From contig NZ_LYPL01000012.1 in NCBI RefSeq assembly GCF_001662075.1, positions 62,001 through 126,000 of the forward strand: a stretch of DNA of 64,000 bases, in the 5' to 3' direction. This DNA is from Rhizobium bangladeshense. Lineage in GTDB: Bacteria; Pseudomonadota; Alphaproteobacteria; Rhizobiales; Rhizobiaceae. A program made the position numbers and the translations under genes. How positions within the stretch are numbered: the first letter of the stretch is position 1; every line of letters begins with the position of its first letter. Below, in pieces: positions 26,146 through 34,213 of this stretch. The notes beneath the pieces were generated by a model. The model saw only the letters and a program-made list of their open reading frames with translations, had not been told where the DNA came from and did not search any database.

Positions 26146-27501
26146 ATGGATGCCGGCAATCTGCAGTCACTGGCCTTGGCCGAGGAAAAGAAGGCCTGGT
26201 TCGTTCACGACCGGTTCGGCATGTTCGTGCATTGGGGTCTCTATGCCCTGCCGGCGCGCCATGAATGGGTCAAAAGCCGCGAAGAGCTGAACGACGCCGA
26301 TTATCAGAAATATTTCGATCATTTCGACCCCGATCTCTACGACCCCCGCGAATGGGCCAGACGCGCCAAGGCCGCGGGCATGAAATATGTGGTGCTGACG
26401 ACCAAGCACCATGAAGGTTTTTGCCTCTGGGATACCAAGGCCACCGACTTCAAGGTGACGAACACGCCATATGGCAAGGATCTGCTGCGCCCCTTCGTCG
26501 ACGCCTTCCGCGCCGAGGGTCTGAGGATCGGCTTCTACTATTCTCTGATCGACTGGCATCATCCCGATTTCACCGTCGATCCGCGCCACCCGCAGCGCAA
26601 TCATCCCGATGCGCTTGATATGAACGAAGGCCGGGACATGCAGCGTTATGCCGCCTTCATGCGCGAGCAGGTACGCGAGTTGCTGACCGAGTTCGGCCGG
26701 ATCGACATCCTATGGTTCGACTTCAGCTACCCGCAGTGGAAGCTCGGAGACTTGGTTGGCAAGGGTCATCGGGATTGGGAAAGCGAGAAACTCGTGCGCC
26801 TGGTGCGCGAGCTTGCCCCCGACATCATCATCAACAACCGCCTCGATCTCGCCGGCCTGCAGCCCGACATCGTGACGCCGGAGCAATATATGCCGCGCGC
26901 CTGGCCGAAACGCGACGGCAGGCGCGTCGTCTGGGAAGCCTGCCAGACGCTCAGCGGCTCCTGGGGCTATCATCGCGACGAGGACACCTGGAAAAGCACG
27001 GAGCAGCTGGTGCAGATGCTGATCGGCACTGTTGCGATCGGCGGCAACCTGCTGATGAATGTCGGCCCGACGGCGCGCGGCACACTCGATCACCGCGCAC
27101 TATCAGCCCTTGCCGCCTATGAGGAATGGATGGCGCTGCACGAGCGCAGCGTCGTCGGCTGCACCCAGTCCGACTTCACCGCTCCCCCCGACTGCCGCCT
27201 CACCCAGAATGGCGACCGCCTCTACATCCACCTGTTCAACTGGCCCTATAAGCACCTGCATTTCGATGCGCTGGCGGGCAAGATCGAATATGCGCAATTC
27301 CTGCATGACGCCAGCGAGGTGACCTGGCTGCGCCCGTCGGCCAATACGCTGTGGACGAACACCCAGTTCCCCGTGGGCGAAGACGAACTGACATTCGTGT
27401 TGCCAGTGCGCCGCCCCAAGGTCGTCGTGCCCGTCATCGAGGTCAAGCTCAAGGCAGGGGGTGCGGCTGTCTTTCAAGATCAGCCGCTGTTGACAAAATA
27501 G
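26146..27501 (+). CDS. GH29 alpha-L-fucosidase, intracellular
   Basis: The 451-residue enzyme removes alpha-L-fucose from oligosaccharides. GH29 marks are FGMFVHWGLYALPARHEW near residue 25, LTTKHHEGFCLWD near 85-97, the nucleophile Asp192 in ILWFDFSYP, and the later IGGNLLMNVGPTARG. A C-terminal beta domain follows. There is no signal peptide, so the substrate must be imported, matching the divergent ABC operon. The ATG has a full AGGAGGA upstream and lies 27 bases after the LacI gene. The following 264 bases to 27766 hold nothing I can assign. Confidence 0.93.
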   Translation: MDAGNLQSLALAEEKKAWFVHDRFGMFVHWGLYALPARHEWVKSREELNDADYQKYFDHFDPDLYDPREWARRAKAAGMKYVVLTTKHHEGFCLWDTKATDFKVTNTPYGKDLLRPFVDAFRAEGLRIGFYYSLIDWHHPDFTVDPRHPQRNHPDALDMNEGRDMQRYAAFMREQVRELLTEFGRIDILWFDFSYPQWKLGDLVGKGHRDWESEKLVRLVRELAPDIIINNRLDLAGLQPDIVTPEQYMPRAWPKRDGRRVVWEACQTLSGSWGYHRDEDTWKSTEQLVQMLIGTVAIGGNLLMNVGPTARGTLDHRALSALAAYEEWMALHERSVVGCTQSDFTAPPDCRLTQNGDRLYIHLFNWPYKHLHFDALAGKIEYAQFLHDASEVTWLRPSANTLWTNTQFPVGEDELTFVLPVRRPKVVVPVIEVKLKAGGAAVFQDQPLLTK

Positions 27502-27765
27502 GGGCAGCCAAATTTCTGCTGCTACCAACGAGAGAGATGCTTTGAAGAATTCGGGGGTTATCTTGCGGGTAGCAATACGTCGGAACTGTCTGCGCCTGTT
27601 AAAAAGCGGCGCGCGAGTGCAGCCCTTACAATACCAGGCCGGATGTCGGTTCATTCGGGGCGGCATGACCCCGTCTGGTTCCGTGCTCGAACACTCTTCA
27701 CGGAAGACGTCGCCATCTTAGGCTTTAGTCCGATTCCAATTGAAATGGAGCCTCCGTTTATAGGC

Positions 27766-28659
27766 TCAGGGGCCTTCGTAGAGTCTTCCGTAAATTTCTT
27801 CGCCGTAATGAGGACCTGTTTCGCTGGGACTGCGCGTGCGCAAATAGATGGCGCGGTATTCCTTGTCCCAGTCGGTCCGCGATATCATCGCATCTCCAAT
27901 GCCGCGCGCCACCATCGACGGCACTGCACCTTGCAGAACAAAAGATAAATAATAATTCAAATACTTTTTCCTGCACACGTAGGCTTTAATATCCGTCACC
28001 ATAAATACAGCCAAATCTGGATTTGCTGTGTAAATATATTTATATATTGCCGGGAGAACCTGAGAGTAATTCAGATTTGTGTAATCATCAAAAACAGCAA
28101 TGCCACCTGGCGACAATAGTTCATTGCACATTTTGATTTCTTCAAATGTGGTTCTATATGCATGGCTAGAATCGACATGAATAAGCCGGCAATTCTTCCG
28201 GAGCTTCTTATAGTCCGGGTAGCGCGAGCGAAACTCCTCCGACCTGCACAGAACAAATTCCATGCCGGGATTTATCGCCCGTATTTTTTCCACTTCCAGG
28301 TAATTGGCCACATCAACCAGAACAAACTTTTCTGATGGCCTGACCCGCGGCGCTAAGATCGCAGCGGAGCGCCCCTTATAGGTCCCAAATTCAACAATGT
28401 CCCCTGAGATTTCGGGATTTGATGCTTGAAGTGATAGCAAACTATCCATTGCGGCCATCGAAAATGGGGAGAGCATTCCCTCAATCTGATCCGCAACCAT
28501 CCGCGAGGATAGGAACCGCTCCGCATCGGACTGAACTTTCGTTCCATCCCATGCAACCAGGTTCTTACGGCTAGGTCCTCTACGGCTTTTGATCCCCTCA
28601 ACCACGGGCTTTGGCAGGACCGCTTTGGCCGCTGATATGATGCGCTGCTTCGTAGACAC
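27766..28659 (-). CDS. Class I SAM-dependent methyltransferase-like protein (CmcI/TylF type)
   Basis: The roughly 297-residue protein has a Rossmann methyltransferase core: GDIVEFGTYKGRSAAILAP is the SAM-binding motif I, FVLVDVANYLEVE the acidic motif II, and LIHVDSSHAYRTTFEEI and GGIAVFDDYTNLNYSQ later motifs with likely metal ligands, as in CmcI/TylF sugar O-methyltransferases. The GTG at 28659 has GGAG at a 7-base distance; the ATG at 28665 has GGAG only one base away. Its base composition and codon use are more AT-rich than the neighbours. It stands alone between two catabolic loci, and no partner genes are visible, so the methylated substrate is unknown. Confidence 0.75.
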   Translation of the reverse strand: MSTKQRIISAAKAVLPKPVVEGIKSRRGPSRKNLVAWDGTKVQSDAERFLSSRMVADQIEGMLSPFSMAAMDSLLSLQASNPEISGDIVEFGTYKGRSAAILAPRVRPSEKFVLVDVANYLEVEKIRAINPGMEFVLCRSEEFRSRYPDYKKLRKNCRLIHVDSSHAYRTTFEEIKMCNELLSPGGIAVFDDYTNLNYSQVLPAIYKYIYTANPDLAVFMVTDIKAYVCRKKYLNYYLSFVLQGAVPSMVARGIGDAMISRTDWDKEYRAIYLRTRSPSETGPHYGEEIYGRLYEGP

Positions 28660-28867
28660 CCGCATGCTCCAAATCTTCAATAGTACGTGAACGAAAATTC
28701 GACTTAACTCAGTTTACCGAGAGAGGCAAAAGGCTTTGCAAACGAGCGACGCTTTTCGCTGTGAGCTCTTCAAAAGTACGCCGCTGGCCGCTTGCGCCAT
28801 TCCTATGCTGCGCCTCGCATTCGATCCACCAGGTGTTCAAACGGATTGTCGCCGCCCGCCAGCCGCT

Positions 28868-29572
28868 TCAGGACAAGCCGATCGCCATCGGCCGGTCGAG
28901 GTTGCGGGCGAGATAGTCCTGGATCTGGCGGACGATCTGGCCGGCGTGGGCGATGGCCAACTGGTCGGCCCGCTCGGCATCGCCAGCCTCGATCGCGGCG
29001 ATGATTTCCTCGTGTTCATCGACATATTGGCGCGGCAGGCGGTCGTCGAAGGTCGAATAATAGAGACGAAGGATGCGCCGGCCTTCGTCGAGCAGCTTGG
29101 AAAAGAAGGCCGTGTAATAGGCATTGCCGGCAAGCTCGGCGATCGCCACGTGAAATTCGCGATTCGCCTCGATCATCGCATAGGCATCGCGCGCGGCGAC
29201 GGCATCGGCAAAATCCTTCTGATGCCGGCGGATGCTCTTCATGACCTCGCCGTTCCGCCTCTCGGCCGCCCCGCGCGTCGTGACGCGGTACATCAGCGTC
29301 AGCGCTTCGAAATAGGTGGGCAGGCTTGCAAAATCGATCGGCGCGACGATCGTGTTCCTGTTCGGCAAGGTCGTGACGAGGCCGTCGGCGGCAAGCCGCA
29401 GCAGCGCCTCGCGAATGGGCGTCCGGGACATCCCGAAACGCTCCGACAGTCGGACCTCATCGAGCGGGCTGCCGGGCTCCAGCGCCATGGAGAGGATTTC
29501 CCGGCGCAACGTCACATAGACGCTTTGCGTGCCGGAGCCGCGCACCCGCACATTTTCCGTGTCACTCTGCAT
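28868..29572 (-). CDS. GntR-family regulator, FadR/FCD subfamily
   Basis: The 234-residue regulator has a winged-helix domain (VRLSERFGMSRTPIREALLRLAADGLVTTLPNRN) near residues 40-75 and an FCD effector domain with metal-binding histidines (around EFHVAIAELAGN and the late DEHEEIIAAIEAGD). The ATG at 29572 gives the usual short lead; the region upstream belongs to the divergent promoter. It is divergent from a DapA-family gene and probably represses it in response to a carboxylic acid, as is common in this subfamily. Confidence 0.9.
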   Translation of the reverse strand: MQSDTENVRVRGSGTQSVYVTLRREILSMALEPGSPLDEVRLSERFGMSRTPIREALLRLAADGLVTTLPNRNTIVAPIDFASLPTYFEALTLMYRVTTRGAAERRNGEVMKSIRRHQKDFADAVAARDAYAMIEANREFHVAIAELAGNAYYTAFFSKLLDEGRRILRLYYSTFDDRLPRQYVDEHEEIIAAIEAGDAERADQLAIAHAGQIVRQIQDYLARNLDRPMAIGLS

Positions 29573-29643
29573 ATGTCCCGCCTCTGTCCTAAAGCCTTGT
29601 ATTGCGTTTCGGCCGGTTTCTGCAACGGTCCTGATAAATCCGG

Positions 29644-29672
29644 TTGAGTCCTGTCGACAGTTTGTATATAAA
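29644..29672 (+). promoter_or_regulatory. Sigma-70-like promoter of the DapA-family gene with an embedded palindrome
   Basis: A -35 TTGAGT (29644-29649), a 17-base spacer and a -10 TATAAA (29667-29672) lie 27 bases before the start codon. The spacer contains the perfect palindrome CTGTCGACAG (29651-29660), and TTGTATATAA overlaps the -10. Either could be the GntR operator. Confidence 0.6.
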
Positions 29673-29699
29673 GCTCCTGACTTCAACGGGGTTCAAGCG

Positions 29700-30611
29700 A
29701 TGACGACAGGATGGAAGGGCGTATTTCCCGCCGTAACGACACAGTTCAACGAAGATCTTTCCGTGGATCTGCCGGCGACCCAGCGCGTCCAGGACGCACT
29801 CGTCAATGACGGCGTCAACGGACTGATCGTCATGGGCACATGCGGCGAGAACAATTCGCTCGATCCCGATGAAAAGCGCACGATCTTGAAAGCCGCCGTC
29901 GAGGTGGTCAATGGTCGTGTTCCGGTCGTGACAGGCGTCTCCGAATTCGACACGCGCCGCGCCGTCGCCTATGCCCGCGACGCCGAAAAGCTCGGCGCCG
30001 ATGGGCTGATGCTGCTGCCGGCCATGGTCTATGTGCCGAAGCCGGAGGAGCTGATCGCGCATTTCCGCACCGTCGCCGAAGCCACCTCGCTGCCGATCAT
30101 GCTCTACAACAACCCGCCGGCCTATCGCGTCAATATCGGCGTCGATGTGCTGCAGGTGCTGGCTGACGTGCCGAATATCAAGGCCGTCAAGGAAAGTGCG
30201 CCGGATCCGCGCCGCTTCACCGACCTCATCAATGCCTTCGGCGATCGTTTCGATATCTTCGCCGGCCTCGACGACGTCGCCCTCGAGGGTCTGATGCTCG
30301 GCGCCAAGGGCTGGGTCTCGGGCCTCACCAGCGCCTTCCCGGAGGAATCCGTGCAGCTCGTTGCCGCCGCCGAACGCGGCGATTGGGAGAAGGCCCGCGA
30401 GATCTATCGCTGGTTCATGCCGCTTCTGCATCTCGATGCCGAGCACGACCTCGTGCAGTCGATCAAGCTTGCCGAGCAGATCATGGGCCGCGGCTCTGAA
30501 CGCGTCCGCATGCCGCGCCTGCCGCTGTCGGGTGCGCGGCGGGCCGAGGTCACCGCCATGGTCGAGAAGGCCGCGGCTACACGTCCCTCGAGGATTTCTC
30601 AGGCTGCCTGA
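29700..30611 (+). CDS. DapA-family (dihydrodipicolinate synthase-like) lyase/aldolase
   Basis: The 303-residue TIM-barrel enzyme is a class I Schiff-base aldolase/dehydratase. The family motif GTCGENNSL is at 47-54, the proton-relay tyrosine is Y136 (MLYNNPP), and the Schiff-base lysine is K164 in IKAVKESAPD. It is not expected to make lysine precursors: it pairs with a divergent GntR regulator, an arrangement used for catabolic members such as keto-deoxy sugar acid aldolases and the hydroxyproline-pathway deaminase HypD. I cannot choose among these from sequence. Confidence 0.85.
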   Translation: MTTGWKGVFPAVTTQFNEDLSVDLPATQRVQDALVNDGVNGLIVMGTCGENNSLDPDEKRTILKAAVEVVNGRVPVVTGVSEFDTRRAVAYARDAEKLGADGLMLLPAMVYVPKPEELIAHFRTVAEATSLPIMLYNNPPAYRVNIGVDVLQVLADVPNIKAVKESAPDPRRFTDLINAFGDRFDIFAGLDDVALEGLMLGAKGWVSGLTSAFPEESVQLVAAAERGDWEKAREIYRWFMPLLHLDAEHDLVQSIKLAEQIMGRGSERVRMPRLPLSGARRAEVTAMVEKAAATRPSRISQAA

Positions 30612-30618
30612 ACCGATG

Positions 30619-30648
30619 GGCCGGCAAGCTCGATAGCTGCTGCCGGCC
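30619..30648. terminator. Bidirectional hairpin terminator between convergent genes
   Basis: An 8-bp GC-rich stem (GGCCGGCA / TGCCGGCC) with an inner AGCT-CGAT-AGCT pairing lies in the 40 bases between the DapA-family gene and the convergent LacI gene. It is placed to serve both directions; no long T-run is present. Confidence 0.55.
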
Positions 30649-30651
30649 TAT

Positions 30652-31710
30652 TCATCCGTCGTGCTTCGTATCCTTGAACCGGGTCAGGCTGTTGCGGCTG
30701 ACCAGCGACGGCACTTGGAGAATATGCTCTGAAGCGGTGCGGCCCTCGATCCGGGAGATGAGGGCCCGGGTTGCGATCTGGCCGAGTTCCCTGCCCGATT
30801 GGTCGATGCTAGCAAGATTGACGAGGCCGAGCGCTGCGGTCGAGGAGTTGTCATATCCGACGACGGCGAGGTCCTCGGGCACGCGCACGCCCATCTCCAT
30901 CGCCAGACTCAGAAGCGTGATCGCATCGAGATCGCTCCAGCAGAACACGGCGCGCGGCCTGTCCTTCCTCGCCAGGAATTTTCGCATCGCGTCTTCCCGC
31001 CTCGGTGAAGCGATAGGAATCTTTCCGATCGGCGCGGCGCCAAGCCCGCCCCGCTGCATCGCCCGGCGAAAGCCGATCTCTCGCTGGCGGACGACGGAGA
31101 CCGCGTGCCCTTCGCGCTCGCCGAGACTGAGCATTTCGATGTCGCGATAACCGCAGGCCAGCAGCGCCTCCACCGCAATCTCCGCGCCGCGCTGATCGTC
31201 GGCATTGACGGTGTCGAAGGCCGTGGCGCCGGCATCGTGATAACCCACAGTGACGATCGGGATCTGGACGGCGAATTTTGCGATAATGTCGGACGGCAAG
31301 CGTGGCGCAACGAGGATGAGCCCGTCCATCTTGTAGTCGATCATCGACTCGATCAACGACGTCTCCAGCTGCACGCGCGCATCGCTGACGCCGATCATTG
31401 CCTGATAATGCGAAGGCGCCAGCACGCCGTTTACACCAGCAATCACCTCCGGCAGAAAGGGATTGCGGATGTCGATCAGCAGCACACCGATGGTGAAGCT
31501 GCGCCCGCGCAATCCGCGCGCTGCCCGCGAGGGGCGATAGCCGAGCGTCTCGATAGCGTCGGTCACTTTGGCCCGCAACGCTTCGCTGACGCCGTAAGCG
31601 TTGCGCATCACCTTGGATACTGCTGCAACCGATACGCCTGCATGGCTTGCCACTGTGCGTATCGTCACGCGATCGTTTCGTTGCGGCTTTTGTTTGTCTT
31701 CAACTGACAT
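30652..31710 (-). CDS. LacI-family regulator of the rhamnosidase/sugar ABC operon
   Basis: The 352-residue regulator has the helix-turn-helix VTIRTVASHAGVSVAAVSKVMRN and a sugar-binding effector domain (FTIGVLLIDIRNPFLPEVIAG to the C-terminus). The ATG at 31710 gives a 16-residue lead; an ATG at 31764 is an alternative. It is divergent from the GH78 rhamnosidase across a region that carries a 14-bp inverted repeat with AACGTT cores, its probable operator. The ligand is probably rhamnose or a rhamnoside, by inference. Confidence 0.88.
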   Translation of the reverse strand: MSVEDKQKPQRNDRVTIRTVASHAGVSVAAVSKVMRNAYGVSEALRAKVTDAIETLGYRPSRAARGLRGRSFTIGVLLIDIRNPFLPEVIAGVNGVLAPSHYQAMIGVSDARVQLETSLIESMIDYKMDGLILVAPRLPSDIIAKFAVQIPIVTVGYHDAGATAFDTVNADDQRGAEIAVEALLACGYRDIEMLSLGEREGHAVSVVRQREIGFRRAMQRGGLGAAPIGKIPIASPRREDAMRKFLARKDRPRAVFCWSDLDAITLLSLAMEMGVRVPEDLAVVGYDNSSTAALGLVNLASIDQSGRELGQIATRALISRIEGRTASEHILQVPSLVSRNSLTRFKDTKHDG

Positions 31711-31803
31711 GAAATCTCTGAGCTGCGGCTGCGGGCCGTCACCAATCACCCGCAAAACCACCATGGCAGACTGGCGATCAAATTTCTATTGCGCTTCCGA
31801 AGA

Positions 31804-31839
31804 AAATGTAGAACGTTATATGGAGAACGTTCTACATTT
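31804..31839. promoter_or_regulatory. Perfect 14-bp inverted repeat, likely LacI operator (or leader hairpin)
   Basis: AAATGTAGAACGTT (31804-31817) is repeated exactly in reverse complement at 31826-31839, with an 8-base spacer. Each arm holds the palindrome AACGTT, the common core of LacI-family sites. It ends 15 bases before the rhamnosidase start, next to the GGGAGGA ribosome binding site, so in RNA it could also form a hairpin that affects translation. Confidence 0.7.
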
Positions 31840-31854
31840 CATCGGGAGGATTTG

Positions 31855-34176
31855 ATGAACTTTCAACCGCCAGCCATCAGCGGCAATCTCGTTTCGCGCA
31901 CGTGGTCGGGTGAGATGATCGCGCCGCGGTCGGACGGCGGCCAGGGAGCGGCTGCGAGCTTCGTCTCCAGGACCTTCGAACATGATGGCGCCGGCCTTCC
32001 GATCGAACTCTTCATCTCGGCGCTTGGGCTTTATCGCTGCTTCATCAATGGCACCCGCGTCGGCAACGATCTGCTGACGCCCGGCTGGACGAATTACGAC
32101 GACCGCATTGCCTATCAGCAATACGACATCTCGAAATTGCTGAGACCCGGCCTCAACCGGATCGAAATCTGGCTCGCCGACGGATGGTACCGCTCGCCCA
32201 TCATGTGGGGCGCCAAGGCTATTCCCAACTGCTGGGGCGACAGGATTGGGGCCATTGCGGATTTGATCGGCCCCAGCGGCACCATTCTTTCCACCGACAC
32301 GACCTGGCAGAGCGGTCCTCTGCCGATCCTGAAGTCGGGAATCTACTTCGGCGAGATTTATGACGCACGCCTGGAAAAGCTCGCGGAAACGCATGGTACC
32401 GAGCGCTTGCCATTCGACAAAGGGCTGCTCGTCGCGCATGAGACGGCAGCGGTGCGGGAACTGCAGCCGATCGCCCCGGCCGAAAGCTGGATCGATGATG
32501 AAGGCAGGACGATCTACGATTTCGGCCAGAATGTCGGGGGCTACGTCAGATACACGGTCCGTGGTGTTAGCGGCGCCGAAGTGCGGGTCGAGCATTCGGA
32601 AGTCCTTGGACCGGGACGTCACTTCGACAATCGCAATTACCGCACGGCTGCCGCCCACACCCTCTATACGCTGCATGGAGACGGCGATGAGACCTATGCG
32701 CCGCATTTCACCTTCCACGGCTTCCGTTATGCCAGGGTCACGATCAAAGGCAGTGCGAAGATCCTTGAAATCGCGTCGATCCCGATCTCGTCCGTCCCGG
32801 AACCCGCCGGCGGTTTCACCTCGGGCAACCCTCTGGTCAATCGTCTGGTGCAGAACACCATCTGGTCGCAGCGTGCCAATTTCATCGAAGTGCCCACGGA
32901 TTGCCCGCAACGTGACGAACGGCTTGGCTGGACGGGGGATGCCCAAGTGTTTGCGGCGACGGCCTGCTGGCTGAGCGACAGCCAGTCCTTCCTCCGGAAA
33001 TATCTGCGGGACGTGATGGCCGACCAGCGCGAGGACGGCGCCGTCTCGCATTTCTCGCCCGACCCGACGCGTCTGCACCCCGGCAATTTCCCGGGCTACG
33101 CCGGCTCGACCGGCTGGGGTGATGCGATTGTCGTGATCCCATGGGTCCTCTACACCCATTATGGCGATCGGACCGTTCTTTCGGAGTGCCTGGACTCCAT
33201 GGTGCGCTGGGTCGATTTCGTCTGGTCCATCTCGGACGGCCCAATCGTCCGTCCACCATCGCACTGGGGCGTCCGCGGCTTCACCTTCGGCGACTGGCTG
33301 CAGCCGGTCGGCGATAACAGAAAGCCTCGCCCGACAATTGCCGACGACTGCGCGGCGACCCTCTATCATTTCATTTCGACGGATCTTCTGGCAAAGATCG
33401 CAGGCATTCTCGGCGAGCCTGCGCTTGAAGAGCGGATGAAAGGCCGCGCGGATGAGATCCGGCTGGCCTTTGTCAATGAGTTCATCACGCCGGCAGGGCG
33501 GCTCGCCCATAATGACCAGACATCTTATGCACTCGCTTTCCTCTACGATCTGATACCGGCGGGGCATCAGGAAGCCGCCCGGCAGCATTTCCGGAAGGTG
33601 ATCATCGACGCCGACTACAAGATCGGCACCGGTTTCATCGGCACGCCTGCCCTTTTGCCGGCCCTGACGAAGCTCGGAATGGACGACCTCGCCGAAAAGG
33701 TCTTCCTGCAGCAGGACGTCCCGGGCTGGCTCTATCAGGTGTCCAAGGGAGCGACGACGATCTGGGAGCGCTGGGATTCCATGGCGCCCGACGGCAGCAT
33801 CTACGAACCCGATATGAACAGCTACAATCATTACGCCTATGGCGCCGTCTGCCAGTGGCTGTTCGAATGTGTCGCCGGCATTTCGCCAAGCCCCGACGCG
33901 CCCGGATTTGCAGAAGTGATCGTCGATCCCGCGCCGATCCCGTCGCTTTCCCCGGTATCAGCCCATCACGACATCAGCCAGGGGCGCATAGAGGCCGGCT
34001 GGCGGTGCACCGGCAGCGAGGTCACCTATGTGCTGACGCTGCCGCAGGGCTGCGTCGGCCGCTTCCGGCCTGGCCGGCGGCACCAGAACCCGAGGCTCAA
34101 TGGGGGGGCCGTCATCGAGGAGACGGTTCTTCTCCCGGGCACGCACCGGCTGGTCTTTTCCCTACCCGATTCCTGA
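31855..34176 (+). CDS. GH78 alpha-L-rhamnosidase, intracellular
   Basis: The 773-residue enzyme hydrolyses terminal alpha-L-rhamnose. It has an N-terminal beta-sandwich (GLYRCFINGTRVGNDLLTPGWTNYDDR), the signature VPTDCPQRDERLGWTGDAQ at about 346-364 with the general-acid region, an (alpha/alpha)6 catalytic domain, and the catalytic base E638 in TTIWERWDSM. A C-terminal beta domain completes the family layout. The ATG at 31855 is preceded by GGGAGGA. With no signal peptide, it acts on rhamnosides brought in by the ABC importer that follows (37-base gap). Confidence 0.93.
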   Translation: MNFQPPAISGNLVSRTWSGEMIAPRSDGGQGAAASFVSRTFEHDGAGLPIELFISALGLYRCFINGTRVGNDLLTPGWTNYDDRIAYQQYDISKLLRPGLNRIEIWLADGWYRSPIMWGAKAIPNCWGDRIGAIADLIGPSGTILSTDTTWQSGPLPILKSGIYFGEIYDARLEKLAETHGTERLPFDKGLLVAHETAAVRELQPIAPAESWIDDEGRTIYDFGQNVGGYVRYTVRGVSGAEVRVEHSEVLGPGRHFDNRNYRTAAAHTLYTLHGDGDETYAPHFTFHGFRYARVTIKGSAKILEIASIPISSVPEPAGGFTSGNPLVNRLVQNTIWSQRANFIEVPTDCPQRDERLGWTGDAQVFAATACWLSDSQSFLRKYLRDVMADQREDGAVSHFSPDPTRLHPGNFPGYAGSTGWGDAIVVIPWVLYTHYGDRTVLSECLDSMVRWVDFVWSISDGPIVRPPSHWGVRGFTFGDWLQPVGDNRKPRPTIADDCAATLYHFISTDLLAKIAGILGEPALEERMKGRADEIRLAFVNEFITPAGRLAHNDQTSYALAFLYDLIPAGHQEAARQHFRKVIIDADYKIGTGFIGTPALLPALTKLGMDDLAEKVFLQQDVPGWLYQVSKGATTIWERWDSMAPDGSIYEPDMNSYNHYAYGAVCQWLFECVAGISPSPDAPGFAEVIVDPAPIPSLSPVSAHHDISQGRIEAGWRCTGSEVTYVLTLPQGCVGRFRPGRRHQNPRLNGGAVIEETVLLPGTHRLVFSLPDS

Positions 34177-34213
34177 GGAGCATACAGGTCACACCGTTCA
34201 GAGGAGGAACGTC

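Noticed and set aside
31816..33831. A 671-codon open frame on the minus strand
   Set aside because: It is antisense to the GH78 rhamnosidase, whose signature motifs are intact; the antisense product has no recognisable domain.
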